In this document: positions 25,861-33,287 of the stretch, piece after piece
Layout of the letters: every line of letters starts with the position of its first letter
Position numbering within the stretch: the stretch's first letter is position 1
Source of the DNA: a bacterium
Lineage (GTDB): Bacteria; UBP4; UBA4092; JAOAEQ01
DNA length: 64,000 nucleotides
Reading direction: 5' to 3'
Assembly: GCA_026416715.1 (NCBI GenBank)
Contig: JAOAEQ010000014.1
Location: 22,106-86,105 of the forward strand
The notes under the pieces: generated by a model
Told to the model about the DNA's origin: nothing
Databases searched by the model: none
The model's input: the letters and a program-made list of their open reading frames with translations, nothing else
Program-made: the position numbers and the translations under genes

Positions 25861-26592
25861 TTATTTTAGTAGATGTCTTCCGCCATCAACATTGATGATT
25901 TGCCCGGTGATAAAATCGCTTTTCAGGAGATAGATAACCGCTTCAGCGACATCGGTCGGATTCCCGTATTTTTTTAACGGAACGGTCTTTTTCAATTTAT
26001 CCAAATAATTATAATCTTTTCCCGGCGGGGGAAGAATCAAACCAGGAGCGACTCCGTTAACCATTATATTCGGAGCAAATTCGAGCGCCATCATCCGAGT
26101 TAGAACCGCTAACGCATGTTTACTCACGATATAGGCAGTATGGTTAAAATCATAACTATTGATTCGAGTATCCAAGAGATTGATAATATGTCCTTTTTTA
26201 ACCTGTTTCGCAAAGGAACGGCTTAACACCAGCGGGACCCAAGCGTTAACGTGGAGATGCTGAACGAAACTCGCATAGTCCACATCCTGGATAGTGTTCG
26301 GTAGAAAAATAGATGCACTGTTAATTAAGATATCGAATGAGCCGGTTAATTCGATTGCGCGAGATACCAGTTTCTCATAATCTTGCGGCTTTTCAAAATC
26401 TGCTTTCAGCAACCATACGTTCACACTCAGTGCCGTCAATTCTTTTTGCAGTCTTTTCGCTTCTGCTGCTGAATGCCGATAATGGATAACAATGTTTACT
26501 CCTTCTCCAGCAAGAGCTATAGCTATCTCGCGCCCGATTCGTTTCCCAGCTCCTGTAACCAGCGCTGTTTTACCAGATAACTTAGTACTCAT
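25861..26592 (-). CDS. SDR oxidoreductase, pteridine-reductase-like (FolM type)
   Basis: 243 residues of the classical short-chain dehydrogenase fold. TGAGKRIGRE has the TGxxxR form typical of PTR1/FolM pteridine reductases. NSAS is the NNAG-equivalent, and AYIVSK is the catalytic Tyr-x3-Lys. NLLDTRINSYDFNHTAYIV also resembles FolM. Its place at the head of a folate cluster supports a role as dihydromonapterin or dihydrofolate reductase, which could replace FolA, but this is inference. The start has CGGAG upstream. Confidence 0.8.
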   Translation of the reverse strand: MSTKLSGKTALVTGAGKRIGREIAIALAGEGVNIVIHYRHSAAEAKRLQKELTALSVNVWLLKADFEKPQDYEKLVSRAIELTGSFDILINSASIFLPNTIQDVDYASFVQHLHVNAWVPLVLSRSFAKQVKKGHIINLLDTRINSYDFNHTAYIVSKHALAVLTRMMALEFAPNIMVNGVAPGLILPPPGKDYNYLDKLKKTVPLKKYGNPTDVAEAVIYLLKSDFITGQIINVDGGRHLLK

Positions 26593-26700
26593 GACTACTC
26601 CGTCAATAAGAACGGATGAAAATTTTCGTCGCTGATTCGTCGATTCGCCACTCCATCTATTTGAATTAGGGTTTACATTTGTGTCGGATATATGTTCATC

Positions 26701-27906
26701 TCATCGGATTAATCCTACAAGTTTTTCCGGAGTAACCCGTTCCGCTTTACGAATCAACTCGCGCGCTTGCTCGACTTTATCCCAGACATTGCATAGCATT
26801 ACGCCACGAACAATATTGTCTTGTAAATAATATATTACGCCAGTATGATTGACTTCCTGCCAATCCGCGAAGGTTTCTAATGTTGAATTAATTTCACCGA
26901 CAGCTTCATATCCGAACTCAAACAAGTCGGAAAAGAAATACGGCATATAATCATACGATTCATTAGCGCCCGCCATGTTCCGCCCGGCATATTTTCCTTG
27001 GTTTAATGCATTATCCCAATGCTCAACTCGGAACAGCTGACCAAGCGCTTGATATGGGAATAGCGTATTATCTCCGGCAGCATAAATATCCTGATTTGAA
27101 GTTTGCAAATATTCATTAACGAGAATTCCGTTCCCAGTTTTCAATCCTGCAGCAGCGGCTAATCCGGTTTCCGGAATGATACCAATTCCAATGACAATCA
27201 AATCGGTTACTATCTGCTTTGCCGATTCGGTTTTTGTTATATATTGATTACCGAGCTTACTGATTGAAATCGGTTTATCTTCATTCAGGATTTTTATCCC
27301 ATGCTCGAGATAACGACTCTGAATTGCTTTTCCTAACGATTCGGGGAACACACGACTGACCGGATATGCCTCTGGAAATAGCATCGTTACTTCAATTTGA
27401 TTCATATTCAATGCAGCCGCAAGCTCTGTTCCAATAAACCCGCCACCAATGATTAACACTGACGGTTTTTGACTTATTCTCGTTTTCAATGTTAGATAAT
27501 CGTCAAGGGTACGAAAATAAATCAATCCATCTAAATTCCCTCCTTCAATAGGCAGCAGGCGCGGATTCCCACCGGTAGCTATCAGCAGTTTCTCATAATG
27601 ATATTCATTTTGTTTATTATCGAAAACTAGTTTCCGGATTGCATCAACTGCAACTGCTTTCGTGCCGAGCGTAAGTTTCACCCCAGATTCGGTATAAAAC
27701 TGATGATTATGTAAAAAGATATCCTCAACTTTCTTTTTCCCGAACCAAAGTTTTTTCGATAATGGCGGCCGGTCATACGGTAGCTGATTCTCATCACTTA
27801 ATAAAAGAATCGACCCGTTCGTATCTCGTTCGCGGATTCCCGCTATTGCAGATACTCCAGCTAATCCACCACCGATAATGATATATTGATAATGCTGAGT
27901 TATCAT
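26701..27906 (-). CDS. FAD-dependent NAD(P)H oxidoreductase (ferredoxin-reductase/AIF-like)
   Basis: 401 residues. IIIGGGLAGVSA near the N-terminus binds FAD, YDRPPLSK is the conserved segment after the first strand, and VLIIGGGFIGTELA near residue 157 is the NAD(P)H site. IYAAGDNTLFP closes the FAD domain. The C-terminal about 85 residues resemble the dimerisation/reductase-C domain. Family members pass electrons to ferredoxin, rubredoxin or Rieske proteins; no such partner is adjacent. No redox disulfide motif is seen, separating it from thioredoxin reductases. Confidence 0.85.
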   Translation of the reverse strand: MITQHYQYIIIGGGLAGVSAIAGIRERDTNGSILLLSDENQLPYDRPPLSKKLWFGKKKVEDIFLHNHQFYTESGVKLTLGTKAVAVDAIRKLVFDNKQNEYHYEKLLIATGGNPRLLPIEGGNLDGLIYFRTLDDYLTLKTRISQKPSVLIIGGGFIGTELAAALNMNQIEVTMLFPEAYPVSRVFPESLGKAIQSRYLEHGIKILNEDKPISISKLGNQYITKTESAKQIVTDLIVIGIGIIPETGLAAAAGLKTGNGILVNEYLQTSNQDIYAAGDNTLFPYQALGQLFRVEHWDNALNQGKYAGRNMAGANESYDYMPYFFSDLFEFGYEAVGEINSTLETFADWQEVNHTGVIYYLQDNIVRGVMLCNVWDKVEQARELIRKAERVTPEKLVGLIR

Positions 27907-27918
27907 ATTATTTATACG

Positions 27919-28000
27919 TTAACCGCTAAGAAGATGTTTAACCCGTAAAATATTTCTTTTCGCCCTTTGCGAATTATTCTTACCATCTTTGTGCGGTTAA
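27919..28000. repeat. Intergenic palindrome bounded by TTAACCGC/GCGGTTAA (copy 3)
   Basis: TTAACCGC (27919-27926) mirrors GCGGTTAA (27993-28000), and just inside AAGATG (27931-27936) mirrors CATCTT (27984-27989). The 82-base element lies upstream of the FAD oxidoreductase gene. The other 400 bases of the 27907-28420 gap contain a promoter and a leader hairpin (listed separately). Confidence 0.55.
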
Positions 28001-28265
28001 AGTTTTTAGTTTTGGATTTCTAGGTTCCGATTTATTTGCATAAATTATATGCTAAAGAGAAACCCTATTTCAAATTGAATCCGACAATTGAATAGCTTAA
28101 AGTCTTCCATTCATTCTCAACGCTTTCTCCATCGATAGCGAATAATGTTTATTGTATATTGAGGCAACAAATCACCATAAATTTTTTGTTTAATTATCCG
28201 TAAGAAGAATATCCGCTGTTATGTTTTATTATATAATAAAAAATCAAGTTTATAACCCTATTGTT

Positions 28266-28294
28266 TTGACTTTGAGACGAAAATCGGCTATAAT
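28266..28294 (+). promoter_or_regulatory. Near-consensus sigma-70 promoter
   Basis: TTGACT (28266-28271) and TATAAT (28289-28294) are separated by exactly 17 bases, the best promoter match in the window. Transcription would start near 28301, leaving about a 120-base leader before the GH10-like gene. Confidence 0.75.
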
Positions 28295-28351
28295 GGATTT
28301 AACCCTAAATTTATCAGTTATTCAACTCTTTTAGAGAACGATTCTGTTATC

Positions 28352-28408
28352 GGAGTGGGAACGGAATTGTTCCGATCAATTCCGTTTCCGCTCCACTCCA
28401 CTGTCGGA
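28352..28408 (+). promoter_or_regulatory. Leader hairpin before the GH10-like gene
   Basis: GGAGTGG pairs with CCACTCC and ACGGAATT pairs with AATTCCGT, enclosing a short loop, with an asymmetric bulge between the two helices. The structure lies within the 5' leader, ending about 12 bases before the ATG at 28421. It may regulate translation or mRNA stability. Confidence 0.5.
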
Positions 28409-28420
28409 ATAAAACTGTTT

Positions 28421-29557
28421 ATGAAAAGATATATGTTTCACTTGGTAACCGGTCTAATTTTATTGCTATCTCTATGGAACTGTGGATTTGGAAAAGATAT
28501 CCCTATCGAAACCCGAGGGGTATGGGTAGATAAATCGGATGTGTATAAAGGAAAAGACTATTTAATCTCGATGTTTGATAACCTAACTGCAGCGAATTTT
28601 AATACTGTTTACCTTCCGGTTCTCTATCGCGGATATGTCATTTACCCGAATAGCAAATATCTTCCGCAAGACCCAAAAGCAATTGAAATAGATAAAGATA
28701 TCCTCCGTTGGATGATTGAACAGGCGCATCGACGCAGGTTGCTCGTTGAATCTTGGCCTGAATTTGGATTTTATGCGTATTGGACTAAAAATGCCGCTAA
28801 CGATCCTTCCCGCGGGGTAATCTTGGATAAACATCCGGACTTAACCGCAATTGATATTACCGGACTTCCTTATCTGCATAATAAAGATTGGGGTGATTTC
28901 TATTCTCTCTGTCCGAGCAATCCACGTTCGCAGCGGATTATGATTGAGCTGCTCTGCGAACCGATTCAACGATATGAATTCGATGGATTAAACCTTGACC
29001 GGATTCGATATCCGACGAAAGATTTCTGTTTCTGCGCATATTGTAAAAAGCAGTTTAGAAAAGAAACAGGAATTAACCTAACTAAAGAGAGTTTAGAGAA
29101 CGAAGAAACATTAAGAACATTCTATACTTGGCGGAAAGAGCAGTTGAATAAATTTATGCAGAACCTTTCGAATAAAATTCGGAAAATGAAACCAGCTATC
29201 CTTATCACTGCAGATGTCTGGACTCCGAATGAAATTAATCCGAAAGGACAGGATTGGGGAACCTGGTTGAAAAAGGGATATATAGATATTGCGATTCCGA
29301 TGATGTATTGGAGTGACATCGAATCCGAATTAAATGCCTCATTGCAACTTTCAGCTAATCCTCGTCGAATTCTCGCTGGTATCAGTGCGGAGACCAATTC
29401 CTCGGAACAATTAGCCAACCAAATCGAACTCGCTCGGAACAAAAATTGCGGCGGAGTGGTTATCTGGTATCTCGGGAAACTCGAGGATAACCTTGCTTAT
29501 CTAAAAACCACTGTTTTTCACGAACCAAGCCAACCTTTTATTCCTAAAAATGATTAG
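28421..29557 (+). CDS. Exported GH10-like (DUF187-type) family protein
   Basis: 378 residues from the ATG at 28421, where MKRYMFHLVTGLILLLSLWNC forms an export signal; a GTG at 28355 falls inside the leader hairpin and is rejected. The body resembles the glycosyl-hydrolase-like family 10 / DUF187 proteins: ETRGVWVDKSDVYKG at the start, NTVYLPVLYRGYVIYPN, YEFDGLNLDRIRYPTKDFCFC, and PMMYW near the end. These are TIM barrels thought to act on bacterial surface glycans or peptidoglycan. A near-consensus promoter and a structured leader precede the gene. Confidence 0.82.
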   Translation: MKRYMFHLVTGLILLLSLWNCGFGKDIPIETRGVWVDKSDVYKGKDYLISMFDNLTAANFNTVYLPVLYRGYVIYPNSKYLPQDPKAIEIDKDILRWMIEQAHRRRLLVESWPEFGFYAYWTKNAANDPSRGVILDKHPDLTAIDITGLPYLHNKDWGDFYSLCPSNPRSQRIMIELLCEPIQRYEFDGLNLDRIRYPTKDFCFCAYCKKQFRKETGINLTKESLENEETLRTFYTWRKEQLNKFMQNLSNKIRKMKPAILITADVWTPNEINPKGQDWGTWLKKGYIDIAIPMMYWSDIESELNASLQLSANPRRILAGISAETNSSEQLANQIELARNKNCGGVVIWYLGKLEDNLAYLKTTVFHEPSQPFIPKND

Positions 29558-29582
29558 ACTATAACGGAATCCCGGCAAAAGA

Positions 29583-29618
29583 AATAGCCCTGGAAATCAA
29601 TTCATTCTCAGGGCTATT
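29583..29618. terminator. Hairpin between convergent genes
   Basis: AATAGCCCTG (29583-29592) and CAGGGCTATT (29609-29618) are exact inverted repeats with a 16-base loop. On the minus strand the stem is followed by TTCTTTT, so it probably ends the polyproline gene and perhaps also the GH10-like gene. Confidence 0.6.
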
Positions 29619-29674
29619 AGAATAGTCCATTACCGGCCGAAAAAATTAATTATTTTTATCCAGGTTCGTTTTTT

Positions 29675-30781
29675 CTACCTAATTCTTCGCTGTTGACCCG
29701 GTGGTGCGTTTTTGCTAGTATCAACTCCGAATCCCTTTTTCCCTCGCTGGCTCATTTCGGTAGGTTGTGCTGGTATGCCTTCCGGTTGTTTCCTCTCGAA
29801 CCCAGGTTGTTGACCAGGAAACTCTTTCCTTCCGAGAGTATTCCCTTCACCTTTAAACTCTTTTTCTTTCTTCTCAAATCCACGAACTTTCGGTCTTTCT
29901 TGGTTAAACGGTTCCGGCGGCGGTTCAGATTCATTCCCAGGCTGTTGTCCTGGCAATCCTTCTGTTTTCTTCTTTTCTAATCCCTTTTGTTGACCTGGGA
30001 ATTCTAACCGCCCGAACGCTTTTCCTTCACCTTTAAACTCTTTCTCGTTCTTCTCAAATCCACGAACTTTCGGTTCTTGCTCGGTCAACGGTCCAGCGAA
30101 TTTTACTGACTTGCCTTTACGGTGGGGAGATTTTATCTCATTCAACGCAAGTTTATGTTCTTTCGAAATATCTTCCCACCGTTTCCCTTTATTCCGGGCA
30201 ACCAGAATATCGCCGACTGGTTTCCCAGACCGGCTAGCGATATTAACCGCCGCAACGATTTCTCCCGGACGATATCCTTTTCGATGAATATCATCTATCT
30301 GGTGATAAGGAATACCATAATAATCGGAAGTTGCATGCAATACCGCTACCGACCAAGCATCTTTCTCGCGAATCCATCGTGGAGCATCCGGCGGTAATCG
30401 CAGTTCTCTAACCACAATCGACCAATCCCGTCTAGTTTTGTATGCATTGATAATATACAGCGGTGGCCGACGACTATAATGCGATAAATAGAGGATAAAA
30501 ACCACTTCATCCGGCGAAAGGTCATAATCTCGATAATAGCCATAAATTATCGGATACCCGATACCGAAATACCCACAACCAAGATTCAAAACCACATCGG
30601 TATAAAACCTATCATAAACCACGACTGGCGGAGCATTATGTGGTGGTGGCGGCGGTGGCGGTGGCGGTGGCGGTGAACCTATTCGGATAGAAATCGATAC
30701 ATCATCCGCTGATACCATAACAGAAAATAAACCTAACAATAAACTTAACACCACTGGTAACCACATTAGTTTCTTATTCAT
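29675..30781 (-). CDS. Exported polyproline protein with tandem C-terminal repeats
   Basis: 368 residues. A signal peptide (1-25) is followed by a run of eleven consecutive prolines at about residues 37-47. A Tyr/Gly-rich region and a folded-looking middle (about 85-205) follow. Two copies of a repeat of about 60 residues then run from residue 235, each beginning PKVRGFEK, then KEFKGEG, FPGQQ and EGLPGQQ or EGIPAQ. The tail is highly basic. I recognise no family. The proline run would need EF-P for translation. It has its own promoter and a palindrome in the leader. Confidence 0.7.
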   Translation of the reverse strand: MNKKLMWLPVVLSLLLGLFSVMVSADDVSISIRIGSPPPPPPPPPPPHNAPPVVVYDRFYTDVVLNLGCGYFGIGYPIIYGYYRDYDLSPDEVVFILYLSHYSRRPPLYIINAYKTRRDWSIVVRELRLPPDAPRWIREKDAWSVAVLHATSDYYGIPYHQIDDIHRKGYRPGEIVAAVNIASRSGKPVGDILVARNKGKRWEDISKEHKLALNEIKSPHRKGKSVKFAGPLTEQEPKVRGFEKNEKEFKGEGKAFGRLEFPGQQKGLEKKKTEGLPGQQPGNESEPPPEPFNQERPKVRGFEKKEKEFKGEGNTLGRKEFPGQQPGFERKQPEGIPAQPTEMSQRGKKGFGVDTSKNAPPGQQRRIR

Positions 30782-30808
30782 ATACTATTCCCTCCTTTTC
30801 ACCTAAAA

Positions 30809-30829
30809 CTATGGTAAATTACTTTACCA
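30809..30829. promoter_or_regulatory. TGGTAAA/TTTACCA palindrome in the polyproline gene leader
   Basis: TGGTAAA (30812-30818) and TTTACCA (30823-30829) are exact inverted copies around four bases. It lies between the predicted transcription start and the GGAGG ribosome site. The word CTATGGTAAA (30809-30818) recurs twice in the cyclophilin-trxB intergenic region. Confidence 0.55.
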
Positions 30830-30859
30830 AACTTAAAATTGTATTATTCTATCGATTTA

Positions 30860-30888
30860 ATTATACGCTATAATGTCATAGTGGGCAA
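30860..30888 (-). promoter_or_regulatory. Promoter of the polyproline protein gene
   Basis: On the minus strand TTGCCC (30883-30888) and TATAAT (30860-30865) are 17 bases apart. Start of transcription would be near 30853, upstream of the palindrome at 30812-30829. Confidence 0.5.
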
Positions 30889-30980
30889 ATGTAAATAAAT
30901 CAGCCTATGATTTTTATCGATTCCAGCGATTATATTTTTAGAACAACAGCTACCGAAAACGGATTCGCGATACCTGACTA

Positions 30981-31286
30981 CTATTTTTTCGTGACTTTTT
31001 CCTCTTTAAGAACATATTTCGCAAACAAAAATACAATTAGCGCAATAATCAATAAATCGATACATGCGCCAAATAAATGCCCGATTTTAATCTGCAAGTT
31101 TCCGTATCCGATAACGAAATTCTGCCAATCACCACTCGGGATAATCACCGCGATAATCGGCATAATTAAATCGGATACTAACGCGCCAACAAATTTCGTT
31201 ACGGCACCGCCCATAACTACGGCAATCGCTAATCCGATAACGCCATATTGTTTAAGAAACTCTTTAAATTCTTGAAATAGTCCCAT
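30981..31286 (-). CDS. mscL: Large-conductance mechanosensitive channel
   Basis: About 101 residues from the ATG at 31286; another ATG at 31292 adds two. The family pattern is clear: EFKEFLKQYGVIGLAIAVVMGGAVTKFVGALVSD for the first helix and pore, and a second helix GACIDLLIIALIVFLFAKYVL. It is short compared with E. coli MscL (136), mainly in the periplasmic loop and C-terminal bundle. The channel opens under membrane tension to release solutes. No Shine-Dalgarno sequence is seen, and the ompA terminator ends about four bases before the first ATG, so expression may depend on read-through. Confidence 0.9.
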   Translation of the reverse strand: MGLFQEFKEFLKQYGVIGLAIAVVMGGAVTKFVGALVSDLIMPIIAVIIPSGDWQNFVIGYGNLQIKIGHLFGACIDLLIIALIVFLFAKYVLKEEKVTKK

Positions 31287-31295
31287 AATCATGAT

Positions 31296-31333
31296 AAAAA
31301 AAGGGATTCAATTGAAATTGAATCCCTTTTTTA
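31296..31333 (-). terminator. Rho-independent terminator of ompA, abutting mscL
   Basis: On the minus strand GGGATTCAAT and ATTGAATCCC form a ten-pair stem with a four-base loop, followed by seven T residues. It is 14 bases past the ompA stop and runs almost into the mscL start codon. Confidence 0.85.
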
Positions 31334-31346
31334 TTTCTCCTTAACT

Positions 31347-32027
31347 TTATGGATTAGCTAACTCGATTTCAACCCGCCGGTTTTGCGCCATACCTTCTTT
31401 CGTTGCATTTGACGCGACTGGTCTGGTTTCGCCAAATCCAACCGCTTGCATCGTACCTGCAGGAACACCTTTCTCTTCAAGATACTTTTTCACTGCATTC
31501 GCGCGCGCTTCAGATAATTTCTGGTTATATGCATCTGACGCGCGGGAATCCGTATGTCCGGAAATAATAATCGCAGGATACCCGTTTTCCGCTAAGATTT
31601 TTGCCGCTTTATCCAACTCTTTCTTACCTAACGGTTTGAGTTCTGATTTATCAGTATCAAAGAAGACACTCGGTAGAACGAATAATACTTTTCTCGTTTC
31701 TTTCGGCACTTCTTTATACACAATTTTTTCTACCGGAACTTCTTTAATCACTTCTTTTTCAACAATTTTTTCTACCGGAACCTCTTTAATAACTTCTTTA
31801 ATTTCAACTTTTTCTGGACATTTTAAAACTTTACAGATTTCCGCATCGGTCATTCCAGCAATCCGGTTCCAATCCGCGCGGATATCCGCACATTTTTCCC
31901 ACGGACATTTGCCAGTTGGTGCTTTCTGCAAGCTATTTTTAATCTTAGCAACATGCACCGAAGCGCAACCAAAGATAAAGATTGCGATACTAATCAAAGC
32001 TAATATTGCTAGGGTTCTTCTAACCAT
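31347..32027 (-). CDS. OmpA/Pal-family lipoprotein
   Basis: 226 residues. The signal ends in a lipobox-like FIFGC, so the mature protein probably starts at Cys21 and is lipid-anchored. A charged spacer of repeated EVIKEVPVEKIV units (about residues 75-110) precedes the OmpA-like domain (about 115-226), which has the peptidoglycan-binding signature IIISGHTDSRASDAYNQKLSEARA and GFGETRPVASN. It would tether the outer membrane to the cell wall. Own promoter, GAGGAGGGG ribosome site and strong terminator, so monocistronic or with mscL read-through. Confidence 0.9.
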   Translation of the reverse strand: MVRRTLAILALISIAIFIFGCASVHVAKIKNSLQKAPTGKCPWEKCADIRADWNRIAGMTDAEICKVLKCPEKVEIKEVIKEVPVEKIVEKEVIKEVPVEKIVYKEVPKETRKVLFVLPSVFFDTDKSELKPLGKKELDKAAKILAENGYPAIIISGHTDSRASDAYNQKLSEARANAVKKYLEEKGVPAGTMQAVGFGETRPVASNATKEGMAQNRRVEIELANP

Positions 32028-32076
32028 ATACTGATTCCCCTCCTCTCTCTATTTGAAATAAAATAATATTGCGTTA

Positions 32077-32105
32077 AGTATATCACATTTAATATAAATC
32101 AACAA
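32077..32105 (-). promoter_or_regulatory. Promoter of the ompA-type gene
   Basis: On the minus strand TTGTTG (32100-32105) and TATACT (32077-32082) are 17 bases apart, about 50 bases before the start codon at 32027. Confidence 0.5.
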
Positions 32106-32255
32106 CTATTCCAGTACAAAAGATAATTTTCCAATTTGCCGATAGAATGCACTGAGAATCGCGAGCGCATTTAAATTTTTCGGGTGCGAATTGAGCCAGT
32201 GTCCAACCGCTTGTACGTTCCATAAATTACTACCTAATAAAAAGACAGGGTGCAA
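32106..32255 (-). CDS. Short orphan ORF or gene remnant after the cyclophilin gene
   Basis: A 49-codon frame beginning at TTG 32255 reads NLWNVQAVGHWLNSHPKNLN and ends SFVLE, with protein-like composition including two Trp. The frame is open a little further upstream to a stop near 32285 but has no ATG. It may be the surviving C-terminal end of a lost gene, or a small gene with a TTG start. It overlaps the -35 region of the ompA promoter. Low confidence. Confidence 0.25.
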   Translation of the reverse strand: MHPVFLLGSNLWNVQAVGHWLNSHPKNLNALAILSAFYRQIGKLSFVLE

Positions 32256-32313
32256 AAAGCAAAATTTTTGTACTTCGGTATTTCCTGCTTAAAACTTTGG
32301 AACTTATTATTTT

Positions 32314-33090
32314 TCATTTGTTCCATGGTCGAGTTGGAAATTTCCGAATTAGATATTCATATCGGTCAATTCGTTTCCCGGTTCTCTCGTCAAACAACGG
32401 CGTACCACCAGCATAAACCGTATCTTTGGCATCACCGAACGGATTCAAATTATTCTTTTTTAACCATGCATCAATTCGTCTTTTTTCTTCAGGAGAAATT
32501 CGACCGGTTACTTCAGGAGGAGCAATCGGTTTTGCTCTCGCTACATCAATCGCCTGTTTGGAACCGACTGATGACCTCGGAAGTTTTACCGTAACTTTTC
32601 GCATAACATCACCAACCTGAATTTTCTGAACAACATCCATTCCCTGTACCACCTGCCCGAAAATAGTATATTGTCCATCGAGCCAACTTGGCGTGCCTAA
32701 GCATATATAAAACTGACAGTCAGCGCTATTCGGATCCATTGCTCGCGCCATCGCAACTGTGCCCGGTTGATGTTTTAACGAGCTGAATTCTGCTGGAAGT
32801 TTAATTCCGGTTCCACCGGTACCGTTCCCCAGCGGGTCACCACCCTGAATAACAAATCCGGGAACAACCCGATGGAACGTTAATCCATCATAAAACTTCT
32901 GCTGGATAAGTTCAGTAATTCGCGCAACGGTTTTCGGTGCAACGTCCGGAAACATTTCAAAAACAATGTTTCCTTTATCAGTTTCGATGGTTACCATTGG
33001 TCTTTGTGTCTCCCTCTTGATATGATTTGGTGTCTCGGGATTCGTGGTTAAAACTGAAATAGCTAATAAACTAACTAAAACTAATTTCAT
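32314..33090 (-). CDS. Exported cyclophilin-type peptidyl-prolyl isomerase
   Basis: 258 residues. A short signal-like N-terminus (1-16) precedes a cyclophilin domain (about 32-175) with [37 protein letters not shown] and [14 protein letters not shown]. Catalytic Arg in FHRV and the QFYI segment are present. A C-terminal extension of about 80 residues is unusual: it is basic and ends in [13 protein letters not shown]. The protein would help fold periplasmic proteins. It is divergent from trxB; both promoter regions carry a CTATGGTAAA word. Confidence 0.88.
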   Translation of the reverse strand: MKLVLVSLLAISVLTTNPETPNHIKRETQRPMVTIETDKGNIVFEMFPDVAPKTVARITELIQQKFYDGLTFHRVVPGFVIQGGDPLGNGTGGTGIKLPAEFSSLKHQPGTVAMARAMDPNSADCQFYICLGTPSWLDGQYTIFGQVVQGMDVVQKIQVGDVMRKVTVKLPRSSVGSKQAIDVARAKPIAPPEVTGRISPEEKRRIDAWLKKNNLNPFGDAKDTVYAGGTPLFDERTGKRIDRYEYLIRKFPTRPWNK

Positions 33091-33126
33091 AATTTAAACC
33101 TCCCTAAACATATATTAATTCTATAC

Positions 33127-33250
33127 TTTTACCATAGCGCAAACTGAAAAATTCTGCAAGCGAAATTCTAGTAACTTTATAGTGTAGTATGAGGTTCGAG
33201 TAAATTGCCTATCTGCAGTAATGTTTTCTTTTTTGTAAGCTATGGTAAAA
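33127..33250. promoter_or_regulatory. Twelve-base inverted repeat in the cyclophilin-trxB divergent region
   Basis: TTTTACCATAGC (33127-33138) and GCTATGGTAAAA (33239-33250) are exact inverted copies 100 bases apart. The right copy lies between the -35 and -10 of the trxB promoter, and the left copy lies at the corresponding place before the cyclophilin gene. This looks like a shared regulator site. Confidence 0.55.
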
Positions 33251-33260
33251 TTTATATAAT
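33233..33260 (+). promoter_or_regulatory. Promoter of trxB
   Basis: TTGTAA (33233-33238) and TATAAT (33255-33260) are 16 bases apart, 27 bases before the trxB start codon. The spacer contains CTATGGTAAAA. Confidence 0.6.
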
Positions 33261-33287
33261 AACCTAGCTATATGCGGAGAAATCTTT

